A stretch of DNA of 64,000 bases from Microtetraspora sp. NBRC 16547 (GCF_030268965.1 NZ_BSSE01000026.1:38582-102581); one strand, 5' to 3'. Positions 43,507-52,667 are shown, counted from the first letter of the stretch. The notes: generated by a model from the letters alone, not told the origin. Numbers and translations: made by a program.

Positions 43507-44946
43507 TCAGGCGGGCCGTTCCCGCCGGTCGCCGGACCAGTCGGTGTGGAACGCGCCCTCCCGGTCGACCCGGTGATAGGTGTGCGCGCCGAAGAAGTCG
43601 CGCAGGCCCTGCACGAGCGCGGCAGGCAGCCGGTCCCGGCGCAGCGCGTCGTAGTACGCGAGCGCGGAGGAGAAGCCGGGCGTGGGAACGCCGATCGTCG
43701 CCGCCGTGGCGACGACCCGCCGCCAGGAATCCTGGGCGTCGGACAGCGCGGCGGCGAACGCCGGGTCCGCCAGCAGGGTCGGCAGGGACGGTTCGGCCTC
43801 GTAGGCGATGCGGATCCGGTCGAGGAACTTGGCCCTGATGATGCAGCCGCCCCGCCAGATCGTGGCCATCGCGCCCCGGTCCACGTTCCAGCCGTACTCC
43901 TCGCTCGCGGCGGTGATCTGGTCGAACCCCTGCGCGTACGCGACGATCTTCGAGGCGTAGAGCGCGTGCCGTACGTCGTCGACGAACTCCGCGTGGGCGG
44001 CGGTGCCTTCCGGGCCGGCGAGGGAGCGGGTGGCGGCGCGCTGCCCGGGATGGCCGGACAACGAGCGTGCGAACACCGCCTCGGCGATGCCGGTGACGGG
44101 CACGCCGAGTTCGAGGGCGCTCTGCACGGTCCAGCGGCCGGTGCCCTTCTGTTCCGCCTGATCGACCACGATGTCCACGAACGGCCGGCCGGTCGCGACG
44201 TCGGTGTGGCCGAGCACCTCCGCGGTGATCTCGATGAGGTAGGACTCCAGGTCGCCCCTGTTCCACTCGCGGAAGACGTCGGCGATCTCGCTCGGGGACA
44301 GTCCGAGTGCCTGCCGCAGCAGGTCGTAGGACTCGGCGATGAGCTGCATGTCGGCGTACTCGATGCCGTTGTGCACCATCTTGACGAAATGCCCGGCACC
44401 GTCCGGCCCGACATGCACGCAGCAGGGGGTGCCGTCCACCTTCGCCGCGATGTCCTCGAGCAGCGGCCCGAGCGTCTCGTACGCCTCGGCGGCGCCGCCC
44501 GGCATGATGCTCGGCCCGTTGAGGGCGCCCTCCTCGCCGCCGGAGATGCCGGACCCGACGAAGTGCAACCCGCGTTCCCGGAGGGCGGCCTCCCTGCGGC
44601 GGGTGTCCTCGAAGTGCGCGTTGCCGCCGTCGATGATCATGTCGCCCGGCTCCATGTACGCGGCGAGCTCCTCGACCACGGCGTCGGTGGCGGGGCCGGC
44701 CTTGACCATGATGATCGCCTTGCGCGGCCGCTGGAGGGAGGAGACGAACTCCTCGACCGAGGAGGACGGAACGAAGGCGCCCTCGTGCCCGTGCTCCTCC
44801 ATGAGCTGCTTGGTGCGGCCCTCGGTCCGGTTGTGGACCGCGACCACGTGGCCGTGGCGGGCGAAGTTCCTGGCGAGGTTGCGGCCCATGGTGGCCAGCC
44901 CCGTCACTCCGATGTCTGCTGTGCGCATGGTTCCAGTCTTGCTCAT
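43507..44946 (-). CDS. gndA: 6-phosphogluconate dehydrogenase, decarboxylating
   Basis: 479 residues from ATG 44946, the long (470-residue) form. Pentose phosphate pathway: 6-phosphogluconate + NADP to ribulose 5-phosphate + CO2. Motifs: ADIGVTGLATMGRNLARNFA, MIIDGGNAHFEDTRRREAAL, FVGSGISGGEEGALNGPSIM, HFVKMVHNGIEYADMQLIAE (catalytic Lys and Glu) and the late DFFGAHTYHRVDREGAFHTD. The NRTEGRT loop after the second strand fits NADP. No defects. Confidence 0.97.
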   Translation of the reverse strand: MSKTGTMRTADIGVTGLATMGRNLARNFARHGHVVAVHNRTEGRTKQLMEEHGHEGAFVPSSSVEEFVSSLQRPRKAIIMVKAGPATDAVVEELAAYMEPGDMIIDGGNAHFEDTRRREAALRERGLHFVGSGISGGEEGALNGPSIMPGGAAEAYETLGPLLEDIAAKVDGTPCCVHVGPDGAGHFVKMVHNGIEYADMQLIAESYDLLRQALGLSPSEIADVFREWNRGDLESYLIEITAEVLGHTDVATGRPFVDIVVDQAEQKGTGRWTVQSALELGVPVTGIAEAVFARSLSGHPGQRAATRSLAGPEGTAAHAEFVDDVRHALYASKIVAYAQGFDQITAASEEYGWNVDRGAMATIWRGGCIIRAKFLDRIRIAYEAEPSLPTLLADPAFAAALSDAQDSWRRVVATAATIGVPTPGFSSALAYYDALRRDRLPAALVQGLRDFFGAHTYHRVDREGAFHTDWSGDRRERPA

Positions 44947-45290
44947 CGCATGGCGCCGTCGCGGGACCTCGTGTCCCCGCCGCCGTCCGCGCTTTCCCGC
45001 CGTGACCTGGGGAGACGGTCGAAGCGATCAAGCGTCGAGGGCGGCGCGAGGGCGGCCGGGCGGCTCTACCCGAGCCGCACGACGTACGGCGCCGGGCACT
45101 GGCGGAGGGAGGTGATCGAGGTGGCCGACCGCGCGGCCGTCGACCCCGCCACGTCCCGTGAACGAATCCATTCGAGGATTTGTGGGAGATTTCGTGCGGG
45201 GAATGCCTCCGGTCGCGTCTCTGAGGGACCAGGGAGCCCCGGGCATCCGGGAGAATGGATGACAGGCTTCAAAGAAAGGGTGCGTCGATC
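44947..45290. other. Intergenic region upstream of lysyl-tRNA synthetase
   Basis: About 340 bp without a convincing gene. I looked for a T-box leader (TGGGTGGTACCGCGG-like box) and saw none. An in-frame ATG at 45255 could extend the synthetase by 12 residues. Confidence 0.4.
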
Positions 45291-47003
45291 GTGGCTGGAA
45301 GTTCCGAGACCGACTGGGTCTCCCGTTTCGCGGACGAGGTCATCGCCGAGGCGGAGCGTCGCGCGCCCGGGAAAGTCATCGTCTGCGCGTCCGGCCTCAG
45401 CCCGTCCGGCCCCATCCACCTCGGGAACCTGCGCGAGGTCATGACCCCGCATCTCGTCGCCGACGAGATCCGCCGCCGCGGATACGAGTGCGTGCACATC
45501 ATCTCCTGGGACGACTACGACCGGTTCCGCAAGGTGCCGGCCGGCATCGACCCCGCGTGGGCGGAGCACATCGGCAAGCCGCTGACCTCCGTGCCCGCGC
45601 CGCACGGCAGCCTGTACGCCAACTGGGCCGAGCACTTCAAGGCGCCGATGATCGCCGCGCTCGCCGACATGGGCGTCGAGTTCCACGGGATCAGCCAGAC
45701 CGAGCAGTACACGTCGGGCGTCTACCGCGAGCAGATCCTCTTCGCGATGCGCGAGCGGGAGCGGATCGACGCCATCCTCGACAAGTACCGGACGAAGGAC
45801 AAGGGCGCGTCCCAGGCGCCCAAGCAGGCCCCGGTGGACGAGGCCGAGGCCGCCGCCGCCGAGGGGTCGGGCGCGGCGAGCGAGGACGACGGCACAGCCG
45901 CCGCCGGCTACTTCCCGTACAAGCCGTACTGCTCGGCCTGCGAGCGTGACCTGACCACGGTCACGTCCTACGACGACGCGACCACCGAGCTGGCCTACAC
46001 CTGCGTCTGCGGCTTCTCCGAGGTCGTACGCCTCTCCGAGCACGACCGGGGCAAGCTGGTGTGGAAGGTCGACTGGCCGATGCGCTGGAAGTACGAGGGG
46101 GTCGTCTTCGAGCCCTCCGGTGTGGACCACTCCTCGCCGGGCTCCTCGTTCGTCGTCGGCGGTCAGATCGTCAGGGACGTTTTCGGCGGAGAGCAGCCGA
46201 TCGGCCCCATGTACGCCTTCGTGGGCATCAGCGGCATGGCCAAGATGAGCAGCTCCAAGGGCGGCGTGCCGACGCCCGCCGACGCCCTGGAGATCATGGA
46301 GGCCCCGCTGCTGCGCTGGCTGTACGCCCGGCGCAAGCCCAACCAGTCCTTCAAGATCGCCTTCGACCAGGAGATCCAGCGCCTCTACGACGAGTGGGAC
46401 GCGCTGGAGCGCAAGGTCGCGGACGGCACGGCGCTGCCCGCCGACGTCGCCGCGCACGCCCGGGCGACCGGCACTGCCACCGGCCCGCTGGCCGCCACGC
46501 CGAGGCCGGTGCCGTACCGCACGCTGGCCTCCGTGGTCGACGTCTCGGCCGGGGACGGCGAGCAGACCCTGCGCATCCTGCGGGATCTCGACCCCGCCGA
46601 CCCGATCGCCTCCCTGGACGAGGTCAGGCCCCGGCTCGACCGGGCGGCCCACTGGATCAACACCCAGGTGCCGGCCGACCAGCGCACCCGTGTGCGGGAC
46701 GAGCCCGACACGGAGCTGCTCGAGTCCCTCGGCGACGCCGAGCGGGAGTCGCTGCGGCTGCTGCTGGACGGCCTCGACGAGCACTGGTCGCTGGATCTGC
46801 TGACCACCCTCGTCTACAGCGTGCCCAAGATCCAGGCGGGCCTCGCGGCCGACGCGAAGCCGACGCCGGAGCTGAAGGCCGCGCAGCGCGCCTTCTTCGC
46901 CCTGCTGTACCGGCTGCTCGTCGGGCGGGACACCGGCCCGCGGCTGCCGACGCTGCTGCTCGCGGTCGGCGCCGACCGGGTGCGCAAGCTGCTCGGCGCC
47001 TGA
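45291..47003 (+). CDS. lysS: Class I lysyl-tRNA synthetase
   Basis: 570 residues from GTG 45291, with AAAGAAAGGG upstream; ATG 45255 is an alternative. Class I type, unlike the common class II LysRS: ASGLSPSGPIHLGNLREVM is the HIGH region and MAKMSSSKGGVPTPADA the KMSKS loop. CSACERD and CVCGF supply a zinc-binding insert. The C-terminal helical cage is present (LLTTLVYSVPKIQAGLA). An Ala/Glu-rich insert (VDEAEAAAAEGSGAASEDDG) lies before the zinc domain and is probably a flexible loop. Whether a class II copy exists elsewhere cannot be seen. Confidence 0.95.
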   Translation: MAGSSETDWVSRFADEVIAEAERRAPGKVIVCASGLSPSGPIHLGNLREVMTPHLVADEIRRRGYECVHIISWDDYDRFRKVPAGIDPAWAEHIGKPLTSVPAPHGSLYANWAEHFKAPMIAALADMGVEFHGISQTEQYTSGVYREQILFAMRERERIDAILDKYRTKDKGASQAPKQAPVDEAEAAAAEGSGAASEDDGTAAAGYFPYKPYCSACERDLTTVTSYDDATTELAYTCVCGFSEVVRLSEHDRGKLVWKVDWPMRWKYEGVVFEPSGVDHSSPGSSFVVGGQIVRDVFGGEQPIGPMYAFVGISGMAKMSSSKGGVPTPADALEIMEAPLLRWLYARRKPNQSFKIAFDQEIQRLYDEWDALERKVADGTALPADVAAHARATGTATGPLAATPRPVPYRTLASVVDVSAGDGEQTLRILRDLDPADPIASLDEVRPRLDRAAHWINTQVPADQRTRVRDEPDTELLESLGDAERESLRLLLDGLDEHWSLDLLTTLVYSVPKIQAGLAADAKPTPELKAAQRAFFALLYRLLVGRDTGPRLPTLLLAVGADRVRKLLGA

Positions 47004-47010
47004 GCCGTTC

Positions 47011-47050
47011 ACACGTCGGCCCGGGGTCTCACCCCGGGCCGACGTGTTGT
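47011..47050 (+). terminator. Terminator after lysyl-tRNA synthetase
   Basis: 17-bp stem (47011-47027 with 47031-47047), three-base loop, then TTG. One of the longest perfect hairpins in the window. Confidence 0.85.
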
Positions 47051-47127
47051 GTCAGCGGGTCGGCGCGGTGTCAGCCGGCCGCCGTGAGAGGACGGCGAGG
47101 CCGGCTCAAGGGAGGCGACAGGACCGC

Positions 47128-47670
47128 TCAGGGGGCGGCGGGACCGTCGATCAGTTCCTCGGCGAGCAGGTCCATGAGGAGACCGTCGTGCCACGTGCCG
47201 TCGGGGCCGCGCTCGTAGTTCCGCATGACACCGACCGGTCGAAAGCCCACCTTGCCGTAGCAGCGGATGGCGGCGGCGTTGTCGGCGGCGGGGTCGATGG
47301 TCAGCCGGTGGTGCCCGTGGTCGGCGATCAGGTGCCGGGCGAGCGTCCGCACCGCGTCGGTGCCGAGACCGCGGCCGTGCGCCGCCGGGTCGAGATAGAT
47401 GTCGATGCTCGCGTGGCGGTAGTCGGGCTCGTCCTCAGCCGACCACTGGATCTGGCCGACCATGTGTCCCTCGTACACGATCGCGAGGACGGCGGTGTCC
47501 GGGTCGTTCAGGTCGCCGGCCACCTCCGCCGCCAGATCCTCGCCGCCGCGCCACCACCGGTACACCTCCGGGGTGGACCGGATTGCGACCAGCGCCGGCA
47601 CGTCGGCGTCCGTGGCCGGTCGCAACGTCACGGCCGTGCCGTACAACGTGGCATGGGTCTCCGGGGGCAT
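47128..47670 (-). CDS. GNAT-family N-acetyltransferase
   Basis: 180 residues. The GNAT fold is visible: VTLRPATDADVPALVAIRST, a beta-bulge YRHASIDIYLDPAAHGRGLG with the acetyl-CoA loop HGRGLGTDA, and DPAADNAAAIRCYGKVGFRP. The PEVYRWWRGG and GQIQWSAEDEPDYRHAS parts resemble AAC(6')-type aminoglycoside acetyltransferases, but small-molecule, protein or tRNA-related substrates are all possible. Ends with LLMDLLAEELIDGPAAP. Monocistronic. Confidence 0.9.
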   Translation of the reverse strand: MPPETHATLYGTAVTLRPATDADVPALVAIRSTPEVYRWWRGGEDLAAEVAGDLNDPDTAVLAIVYEGHMVGQIQWSAEDEPDYRHASIDIYLDPAAHGRGLGTDAVRTLARHLIADHGHHRLTIDPAADNAAAIRCYGKVGFRPVGVMRNYERGPDGTWHDGLLMDLLAEELIDGPAAP

Positions 47671-47768
47671 GTCCGGGAACGTACCGGATCCACCCGCTAC
47701 CCGGCCAGCGCGGTGCCGGCGAGAAATCCGGTTGATCCCGGTTCCGGCTGACCGGCATTCTCACGGAC

Positions 47769-48569
47769 ATGACAGAGCGGTCGGAGCTGGCGCCGGAGAT
47801 CCTGGACTACTACCTGCGGGGGAGAGAGGACGGGCGGCTGCGCTCCGGCCGGGGACGGCTGGAGTTCTGGCGCACACAGGACGTGCTGCGCCGGGTCCTG
47901 CCGCCCGCTCCGGCCCGCGTCCTCGACGTGGGCGGGGCCAGCGGCGTGCACGCGGAATGGCTGGCCGCCGACGGCTACCGGGTCGAGGTGGTCGACCCGG
48001 TGCCGATGCACGTGGAGCAGGCGGCCGCGCTGCCCGGAGTCGTGGCCCGGGTGGGGGACGCGCGGGCGTTGGAGGCCGCCGACGGCTCGGTCGACGCCGT
48101 CCTGCTGCTCGGCCCGCTGTACCACCTCACGGATCGGGCCGACCGGGTGCGCGCCCTGGCCGAGGCCCGCCGGGTCGTACGGCCGGGCGGTGTGGTCGCG
48201 GCGGCCACCATCAGCAGATGGGCTGCCGTGCACGACATGATCAGGCTGGGCCGTTACACCGAGGAGCCGGTTCGCCGCGTGGCGGACGATTCGGCGCGTG
48301 ACGGGCTGCTCCGCGGCGACGAGCGGACGGGCTTCACCACCGCCTACTTCCACGACCCTGACGAGATCACCGCAGAGTTCGCCGACGCCGGGCTGCCGGA
48401 CGCCCGGAGGTACGCCCTGGAGGGCGTTTTCAGCCTGTACGCCGAGGTCGATGAGTGGCTGGACGACCCAGAGCGCAGAGGGCTGCTGCTCGACGTGGCC
48501 AGGCGGTCAGAGGGAGAGCCCACGCTGCTCGGTATCGCCGGCCACATGCTCACCGTCGCCCACGCCTGA
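47769..48569 (+). CDS. Class I SAM-dependent methyltransferase
   Basis: 266 residues. The SAM pocket is VLDVGGASGVHAEWLAADGY (motif I) followed by VEVVDPVPMHVEQAAALPG (acidic end of strand 2) and GDARALEAADGSVDAVLLLG (motif post-II). It belongs to the UbiE/Methyltransf_11 type; the acceptor is not deducible. The 3' end is directly abutted by the IS200/IS605 remnant, yet the C-terminus LLGIAGHMLTVAHA looks complete. Confidence 0.9.
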   Translation: MTERSELAPEILDYYLRGREDGRLRSGRGRLEFWRTQDVLRRVLPPAPARVLDVGGASGVHAEWLAADGYRVEVVDPVPMHVEQAAALPGVVARVGDARALEAADGSVDAVLLLGPLYHLTDRADRVRALAEARRVVRPGGVVAAATISRWAAVHDMIRLGRYTEEPVRRVADDSARDGLLRGDERTGFTTAYFHDPDEITAEFADAGLPDARRYALEGVFSLYAEVDEWLDDPERRGLLLDVARRSEGEPTLLGIAGHMLTVAHA

Positions 48570-48896
48570 CCACGCCCGTCAAACAGCTTGTTCGCCCGGT
48601 AGTAGTGGCGGGCCAGGTCGGGAAACTCGGTGCGCATCCGCCGGGAGGACACGCCTTTGAGTGAGTTGACGAGCCTGGACAGGGCGACCTTGGGCGGGAA
48701 GTTCACCCGCAGATGCACGTGATTGGCCTCGCCGTTGAACTCGGCCAGCTCGCACTCGAAGTCGGCGCACACGTCCCGCATGATCTGCTCCATGCGTTCC
48801 GAACACCGGATGCCGGAACTTGGTGAGGAAAACCAAGTGGGCGTGCAGGCCGAAAACGCAATGCCTGCCTGTTCTGATATCTCCACGCTCGGCCAT
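48570..48896 (-). pseudogene. tnpA: IS200/IS605 tnpA (Y1 transposase), frameshifted and truncated
   Basis: The first 34 residues MAERGDIRTGRHCVFGLHAH then LVFLTKFRHPVFGT are in one frame; homology continues in another frame with RMEQIMRDVCADFECELAEF and NGEANHVHLRVNFPPKVALS, LVNSLKGVSSRRMRTEF and DLARHYYRANKLF. The break is near 48800, where a few residues are also missing. The end, including the region with the catalytic tyrosine, is lost at the methyltransferase stop. It cannot mobilise the element. Confidence 0.85.
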
Positions 48897-48918
48897 AAAC
48901 CAAGAGTAGGATCACGGT

Positions 48919-50151
48919 GTGCAGCTCCGGTACAACGTCCGCCTGTACCCGACTCCCGTCCAGCGTGAAGCGCTGACTCGGGCGTTCGGGTGCGCTCGGG
49001 TGGTGTACAACGACGGGCTGCGCGCACGCCGGGACGCCCACGCGGCCGGGCTGCCGTACATCTCGGACGGGGAGTTGTCCAAGCAGGTCATCGCCGAGGC
49101 GAAGAAGACGCCGGAACGCTCCTGGCTGGGCGAGGTCTCCGCCGTGGTGTTGCAGCAGGCGCTCGCCGACCTGAACACCGCCTACCGCAACTTCTTCGCC
49201 TCCCTGGCGGGCACGCGGAAGGGGCGTAAGGTCGCCCCGCCCCGCCTCCGGTCCCGTAAGGACAACCGGCAGGCGATCCGCTTCACCCGCAACGCCCGGT
49301 TCTCCATCACTGCGGGCGGGAGACTGCGCCTGCCGAAGATCGGCGATGTGGAGGTCCGCTGGTCGCGCACCCTGCCCGCCGACCCATCCTCGGTCACGGT
49401 GGTCAAGGACGCAGCCGGGCGGTACTTCGCCTCATTCGTCGTCGAGGTCGCCGAACAACCCCTCCCGCCGATCGGCGCTGAGACCGGCATCGACCTCGGG
49501 TTGGGGCACTTCGCAGTTCTGTCGAACGGGCGGAAGATCGACTCACCCCGTTTCCTGCGCCGAGCCGAGAAGAAACTCAAGCGACTCCAGCGGGCGCTGT
49601 CCCGCAAGGCCAAGGGCTCGGCGAACCGGGCCAAAGCCCGTACGGCGGTTGCCCGCCAGCACGCCAAGGTCGCCGACGCGCGCCGCGAGTTCCACCACCA
49701 GGAATCCACAAGAATCATCCGTGAGAACCAAACGGTGATCGTGGAAGACCTGGCCGTCGTGGGACTGGCGCGCACCAGGCTGGCCAAGAGCGTGCACGAC
49801 GCGGGCTGGTCATCCTTCATCGGCATGCTGGAGTACAAGGCCCGCTTGTACGGGCGGACCTTCCACCGGATCGACCGGTGGTTCCCCTCCTCCAAGCTGT
49901 GCTCCGAATGCGGAGCGCTCGCCGAGTCCATGCCGCTTTCCGTCCGGTCGTGGATCTGCCCGTGCGGGGCGGCCCACGACCGGGACGTGAACGCGGCGAA
50001 GAACATCCTGGCCGCCGGACGGGCGGAGAGGTTAAACGCCTCCCACACTCGTGGGCGGGACGGCGCGTGCCGTCCCGGTGGAGGGCAGGTAAGACCACCC
50101 CACCGGGTGGCACAGCCCGATGAAGCAGGAAGCCGCAGAGGTGCCGCATGA
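48919..50151 (+). CDS. tnpB: TnpB, RNA-guided nuclease of IS200/IS605 element
   Basis: 410 residues, complete. RuvC residues are all present: Asp192 in TGIDLGLGHFAVL, Glu276 in VIVEDLAVVGL and Asp356 in AAHDRDVNAAKNIL. The zinc finger is CSECG (328-332) with CPCG (347-350). The N-terminal WED/REC portion starts MQLRYNVRLYPTPVQREALT. Size matches active TnpB. It diverges from the decayed tnpA, so it persists without a working transposase. The 3' end overlaps the putative omega RNA. TnpB nucleases are now known as ancestors of Cas12 and cut DNA beside a short TAM. Confidence 0.93.
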   Translation: MQLRYNVRLYPTPVQREALTRAFGCARVVYNDGLRARRDAHAAGLPYISDGELSKQVIAEAKKTPERSWLGEVSAVVLQQALADLNTAYRNFFASLAGTRKGRKVAPPRLRSRKDNRQAIRFTRNARFSITAGGRLRLPKIGDVEVRWSRTLPADPSSVTVVKDAAGRYFASFVVEVAEQPLPPIGAETGIDLGLGHFAVLSNGRKIDSPRFLRRAEKKLKRLQRALSRKAKGSANRAKARTAVARQHAKVADARREFHHQESTRIIRENQTVIVEDLAVVGLARTRLAKSVHDAGWSSFIGMLEYKARLYGRTFHRIDRWFPSSKLCSECGALAESMPLSVRSWICPCGAAHDRDVNAAKNILAAGRAERLNASHTRGRDGACRPGGGQVRPPHRVAQPDEAGSRRGAA

Positions 50152-50218
50152 AGCGGCACGGGCTGAATCTCCAGCCTTCAGGCTGGGGAGCGCGTCAAAA
50201 GCGGTATGTCGCCGGCGC
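50050..50218 (+). ncRNA. Putative omega RNA (reRNA) scaffold and guide
   Basis: The tnpB 3' end and following 50 nt show stem-loops (GGACGGC/GCCGTCC near 50060-50080) and the terminal element AATCTCCAGCC-TTCA-GGCTGGGGAGC (hairpin 50171-50186) that marks right ends of this IS type. The element boundary is near 50197 (GCGTCAA), so the guide would be the flanking bases from about 50198 (AAGCGGTATGTCGCCGGC). Boundary uncertain by a few bases. Confidence 0.6.
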
Positions 50219-50317
50219 GGGATGACGGCCCCGCGTCGTGGAGACACATCCGTGCAGAGCTGTGGTCGGCGCTAGCTCTGCCCGACTGCGGTGTCGCTGG
50301 GCCGGATTGAGCAAGGC

Positions 50318-50605
50318 TCAGCGTTCGACGTGCAGCTCTACCGCGCGGCCGTCGGGATCGTGGAGCACATGTCGCCCGGCGCCATATCCGGGCAGGCTCT
50401 CCACGGCGAATCCGATCCGGAACGTGCCGGTCGCACCTGCGGCGGCGGGATAGATCTCGAAGACCATCCCGTCCGGGAGGACCGCCGCGTAGTGCTCTGG
50501 CCCGTTCCCGTGCTGCTCGGCCTGGAAGTCCATCCCCAGCGAGGCGTAGAAGTCGCGGCATTCCTCACGCCGGGTGGTGTAGATCACGAGGAGGTTCGCC
50601 CGCAT
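50318..50605 (-). CDS. VOC-family (glyoxalase/bleomycin-resistance) protein
   Basis: 95 residues from ATG 50605, though the frame is open to 50719. It reads RANLLVIYTTRREECRDFYA, LGMDFQAEQHGNGPEHYAAV, GMVFEIYPAAAG and ends VLHDPDGRAVELHVER, one complete beta-alpha-beta3 pair of the vicinal-oxygen-chelate fold with final metal-type DPDGRAVEL. Short for the family (usually 115-140), so it may need to dimerise. The function could be binding an antibiotic or a small-molecule isomerisation. Confidence 0.8.
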   Translation of the reverse strand: MRANLLVIYTTRREECRDFYASLGMDFQAEQHGNGPEHYAAVLPDGMVFEIYPAAAGATGTFRIGFAVESLPGYGAGRHVLHDPDGRAVELHVER

Positions 50606-50708
50606 CGCTCCAGGATGGAGCGGCGTGCGAAGTGGCGGCTGACGCGGAACGCGCATTCGCCGTAGGGATCCCTCGGAACGGCTTGCGCGCCCGGGGAAAC
50701 CCGGCAGG

Positions 50709-52433
50709 ATGCCCGGCATGGCACGAGTTGTGGTGACTGAGGATTTGATCAGGCGCTGGGCGGACGGGCGTTCCTTCGAACGCGGTCAGGCGTACTTCGC
50801 TCAGGGGCGGGTGCGCAGACTGGCCGCCGACGGGGTGGCCGTGACCGCGACAGTGGACGGCACCCGGACCTACCGGGTGCGGCTGCGCGTTACGGCCGCC
50901 GGGCTGGATGGGGAGTGCAGCTGTCCATATGGAGCGGACGGCATGTTCTGCAAGCACTGTGTCGCGACCGGGCTGGCCTGGTTGGGGAAGGGGCACGTGA
51001 TCGACACGCCGCCGGACGCGCCAGAGAAGATCACCGATGAGGCGCTTCGCGGCTTTCTTGAGAGGCGGGACCCGGGTTGGCTGGCCGCTGAGCTGCTGCG
51101 CGCGGCGGAGGCCGATCCTCTGCTGCGGGCGCGTCTGGAGGTTGCGGCGGGTGCCGATGTCCGATATGCGTTCGACGATCGGGACCTGCGAGAACGGCTG
51201 GAGGACGCGATCGAGATCGACGACTACGTGTCCTACGGTGAGGCGTACTCCCACTTCAACCGCGTGGAGGACGTGTTGCACGGGGTGACGGAACTGATCG
51301 TCGAGGGATTCACGGACACGGCCATCGAGCTGACCGAGTACGCGATGGAGCTGATCGAGGCGTCCGCCGGCTATGTCGACGACTCCAACGGCGAGGTGGG
51401 CGGCGCGCTCGCTACGGCCCAGCGGATCCATCTCGACGCCTGTACGGCGGGGCGCCCCGATCCGGTCGCGCTTGCGGACCGGTTGGTGGACCGCGCCCTG
51501 TCCAGCGACTACGAGGTGTTCCTCGACGCGCTGCCCGGCTACGCCGAGGTCCTCGGCGAATCAGGGATGGCCCGTTACCGGGAGCGGGTGGAGGCGGCCT
51601 GGCGGGCGCTGCCGCCCAGGCGGCCCGGCGTGTACGGCGACGGACGGTTCGCCGTCACCTATCTGATGGAGCGGCTGGCCGAATGCGAGGGTGGCACCGA
51701 TGCGCTGATCGAGGTCCTGGCGCGGGATGTCACCTCCGGCTATGACGTGCTGCGAATCGCGCACAAGCTGGCCGGCGACGGCCGGGACGAGGAGGCGCTG
51801 GCGTGGATCCAACGTGGCCTGGACGACTTCGACGGCGGCGACCAGCTGCGCGACCTTGGCGCGGAGTGCCTGCTACGCCTCGGCCGCAGAGAGGAGGCCG
51901 TCCGGTTGCGATGGGCCAATTTCGAGGAGAACCCGTCGCTGGCGGACTATCAGGCGTTGCGCGCGGCGGCGGCAGAGGACTTTCCCGCCTGGCGGGAGCG
52001 GGCGCTGACCCTGCTGGGTGTCCAGCCCGCCATGGTCGAGCACCACGTGGGCGTCCGGTATCTCCAGAGCGCCGGGCACTCGGTCCTGGTGGAGATCCTG
52101 ATGTGGGAGGGGGACGCCGACGGTGCCTGGCAGGCCGCTCAGCGTGGCGGCTGCCATCAGGATCTGTGGCTGCGGGTGGCCCGGGCGCGAGCGACGACGC
52201 ATCCGGCCGACGCACTGCCGGTTCTGCGGCGGGCCGCCGAACGTTTGATCGAGGAGAAGAACCGGTCCTCCTATCAGCAGGCGGCCGAACTGCTGGCCGA
52301 GTCCGAGGCTCTGTCCGATAGATGCGGGCGGAGCGAGGACTTCCGGGCGTACTTGGTCGGGCTGCGGGCCGCGCATAAGCCCAAGCGGGCTCTGCGGGAG
52401 GAACTCGATCGGGCCCGCCTCCCTGGCGGGTAG
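50709..52433 (+). CDS. SWIM zinc-finger protein
   Basis: 574 residues. The SWIM domain lies at about residues 75-95: LDGECSCPYGADGMFCKHCV, with the CxC...CxH zinc ligands. It starts VVVTEDLIRRWADGRSFERG and GQAYFAQGRVRRLAADG, as in bacterial SWIM proteins. The remaining 470 residues are helical and repeat-like, resembling TPR arrays (ERLIEEKNRSSYQQAAELLA). Bacterial members occur with Snf2-type helicases, but none is here. Probably a nucleic-acid or protein adaptor. The start may be ATG 50718 (MARVV). Confidence 0.88.
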   Translation: MPGMARVVVTEDLIRRWADGRSFERGQAYFAQGRVRRLAADGVAVTATVDGTRTYRVRLRVTAAGLDGECSCPYGADGMFCKHCVATGLAWLGKGHVIDTPPDAPEKITDEALRGFLERRDPGWLAAELLRAAEADPLLRARLEVAAGADVRYAFDDRDLRERLEDAIEIDDYVSYGEAYSHFNRVEDVLHGVTELIVEGFTDTAIELTEYAMELIEASAGYVDDSNGEVGGALATAQRIHLDACTAGRPDPVALADRLVDRALSSDYEVFLDALPGYAEVLGESGMARYRERVEAAWRALPPRRPGVYGDGRFAVTYLMERLAECEGGTDALIEVLARDVTSGYDVLRIAHKLAGDGRDEEALAWIQRGLDDFDGGDQLRDLGAECLLRLGRREEAVRLRWANFEENPSLADYQALRAAAAEDFPAWRERALTLLGVQPAMVEHHVGVRYLQSAGHSVLVEILMWEGDADGAWQAAQRGGCHQDLWLRVARARATTHPADALPVLRRAAERLIEEKNRSSYQQAAELLAESEALSDRCGRSEDFRAYLVGLRAAHKPKRALREELDRARLPGG

Positions 52434-52545
52434 GGGGCCGGATGCGAGCGAGCCCGCGGTGTTCCGCGGGCTACGGCACCTGTACGAGATGCGGGGCCCT
52501 GCGGCCGGGAATCACGAAACAGGGGAAAAGAAGATCGAGAAAACA

Positions 52546-52572
52546 GAAAATCCCAGGCCGTGGGCCTGGGAT
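52546..52572 (-). terminator. Terminator of the Gly-Cys-Val tRNA array
   Basis: Stem 52550-52559 with 52563-52572, GTG loop, TTTT on the minus strand. Sequence (CCCAGGCC...GGCCTGGG) nearly equals the hairpin at 10403. Confidence 0.85.
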
Positions 52573-52580
52573 CTCATGTG

Positions 52581-52652
52581 TGGACGATACTGGGATTGAA
52601 CCAGTGACCTCTTCCGTGTCAGGGAAGCGCTCTCCCGCTGAGCTAATCGTCC
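52581..52652 (-). tRNA. tRNA-Val (anticodon GAC)
   Basis: Identical over its 72 nt to the tRNA-Val at 10437-10508, but without an encoded CCA (next bases are CAC). Confidence 0.95.
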
Positions 52653-52667
52653 TTGGCGTGGGGCCAG

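Larger units (their letters stand above)
48570..50198. mobile_element. IS200/IS605-type remnant, left end lost
   Basis: Divergent tnpA/tnpB with an intact right-end hairpin. The left end, normally beyond the tnpA stop, is missing because tnpA is cut at the methyltransferase boundary. Coordinates are the visible part. Confidence 0.75.

Noticed and set aside
44947..45290. T-box leader before lysyl-tRNA synthetase
   Set aside because: No T-box consensus or antiterminator fold could be found.
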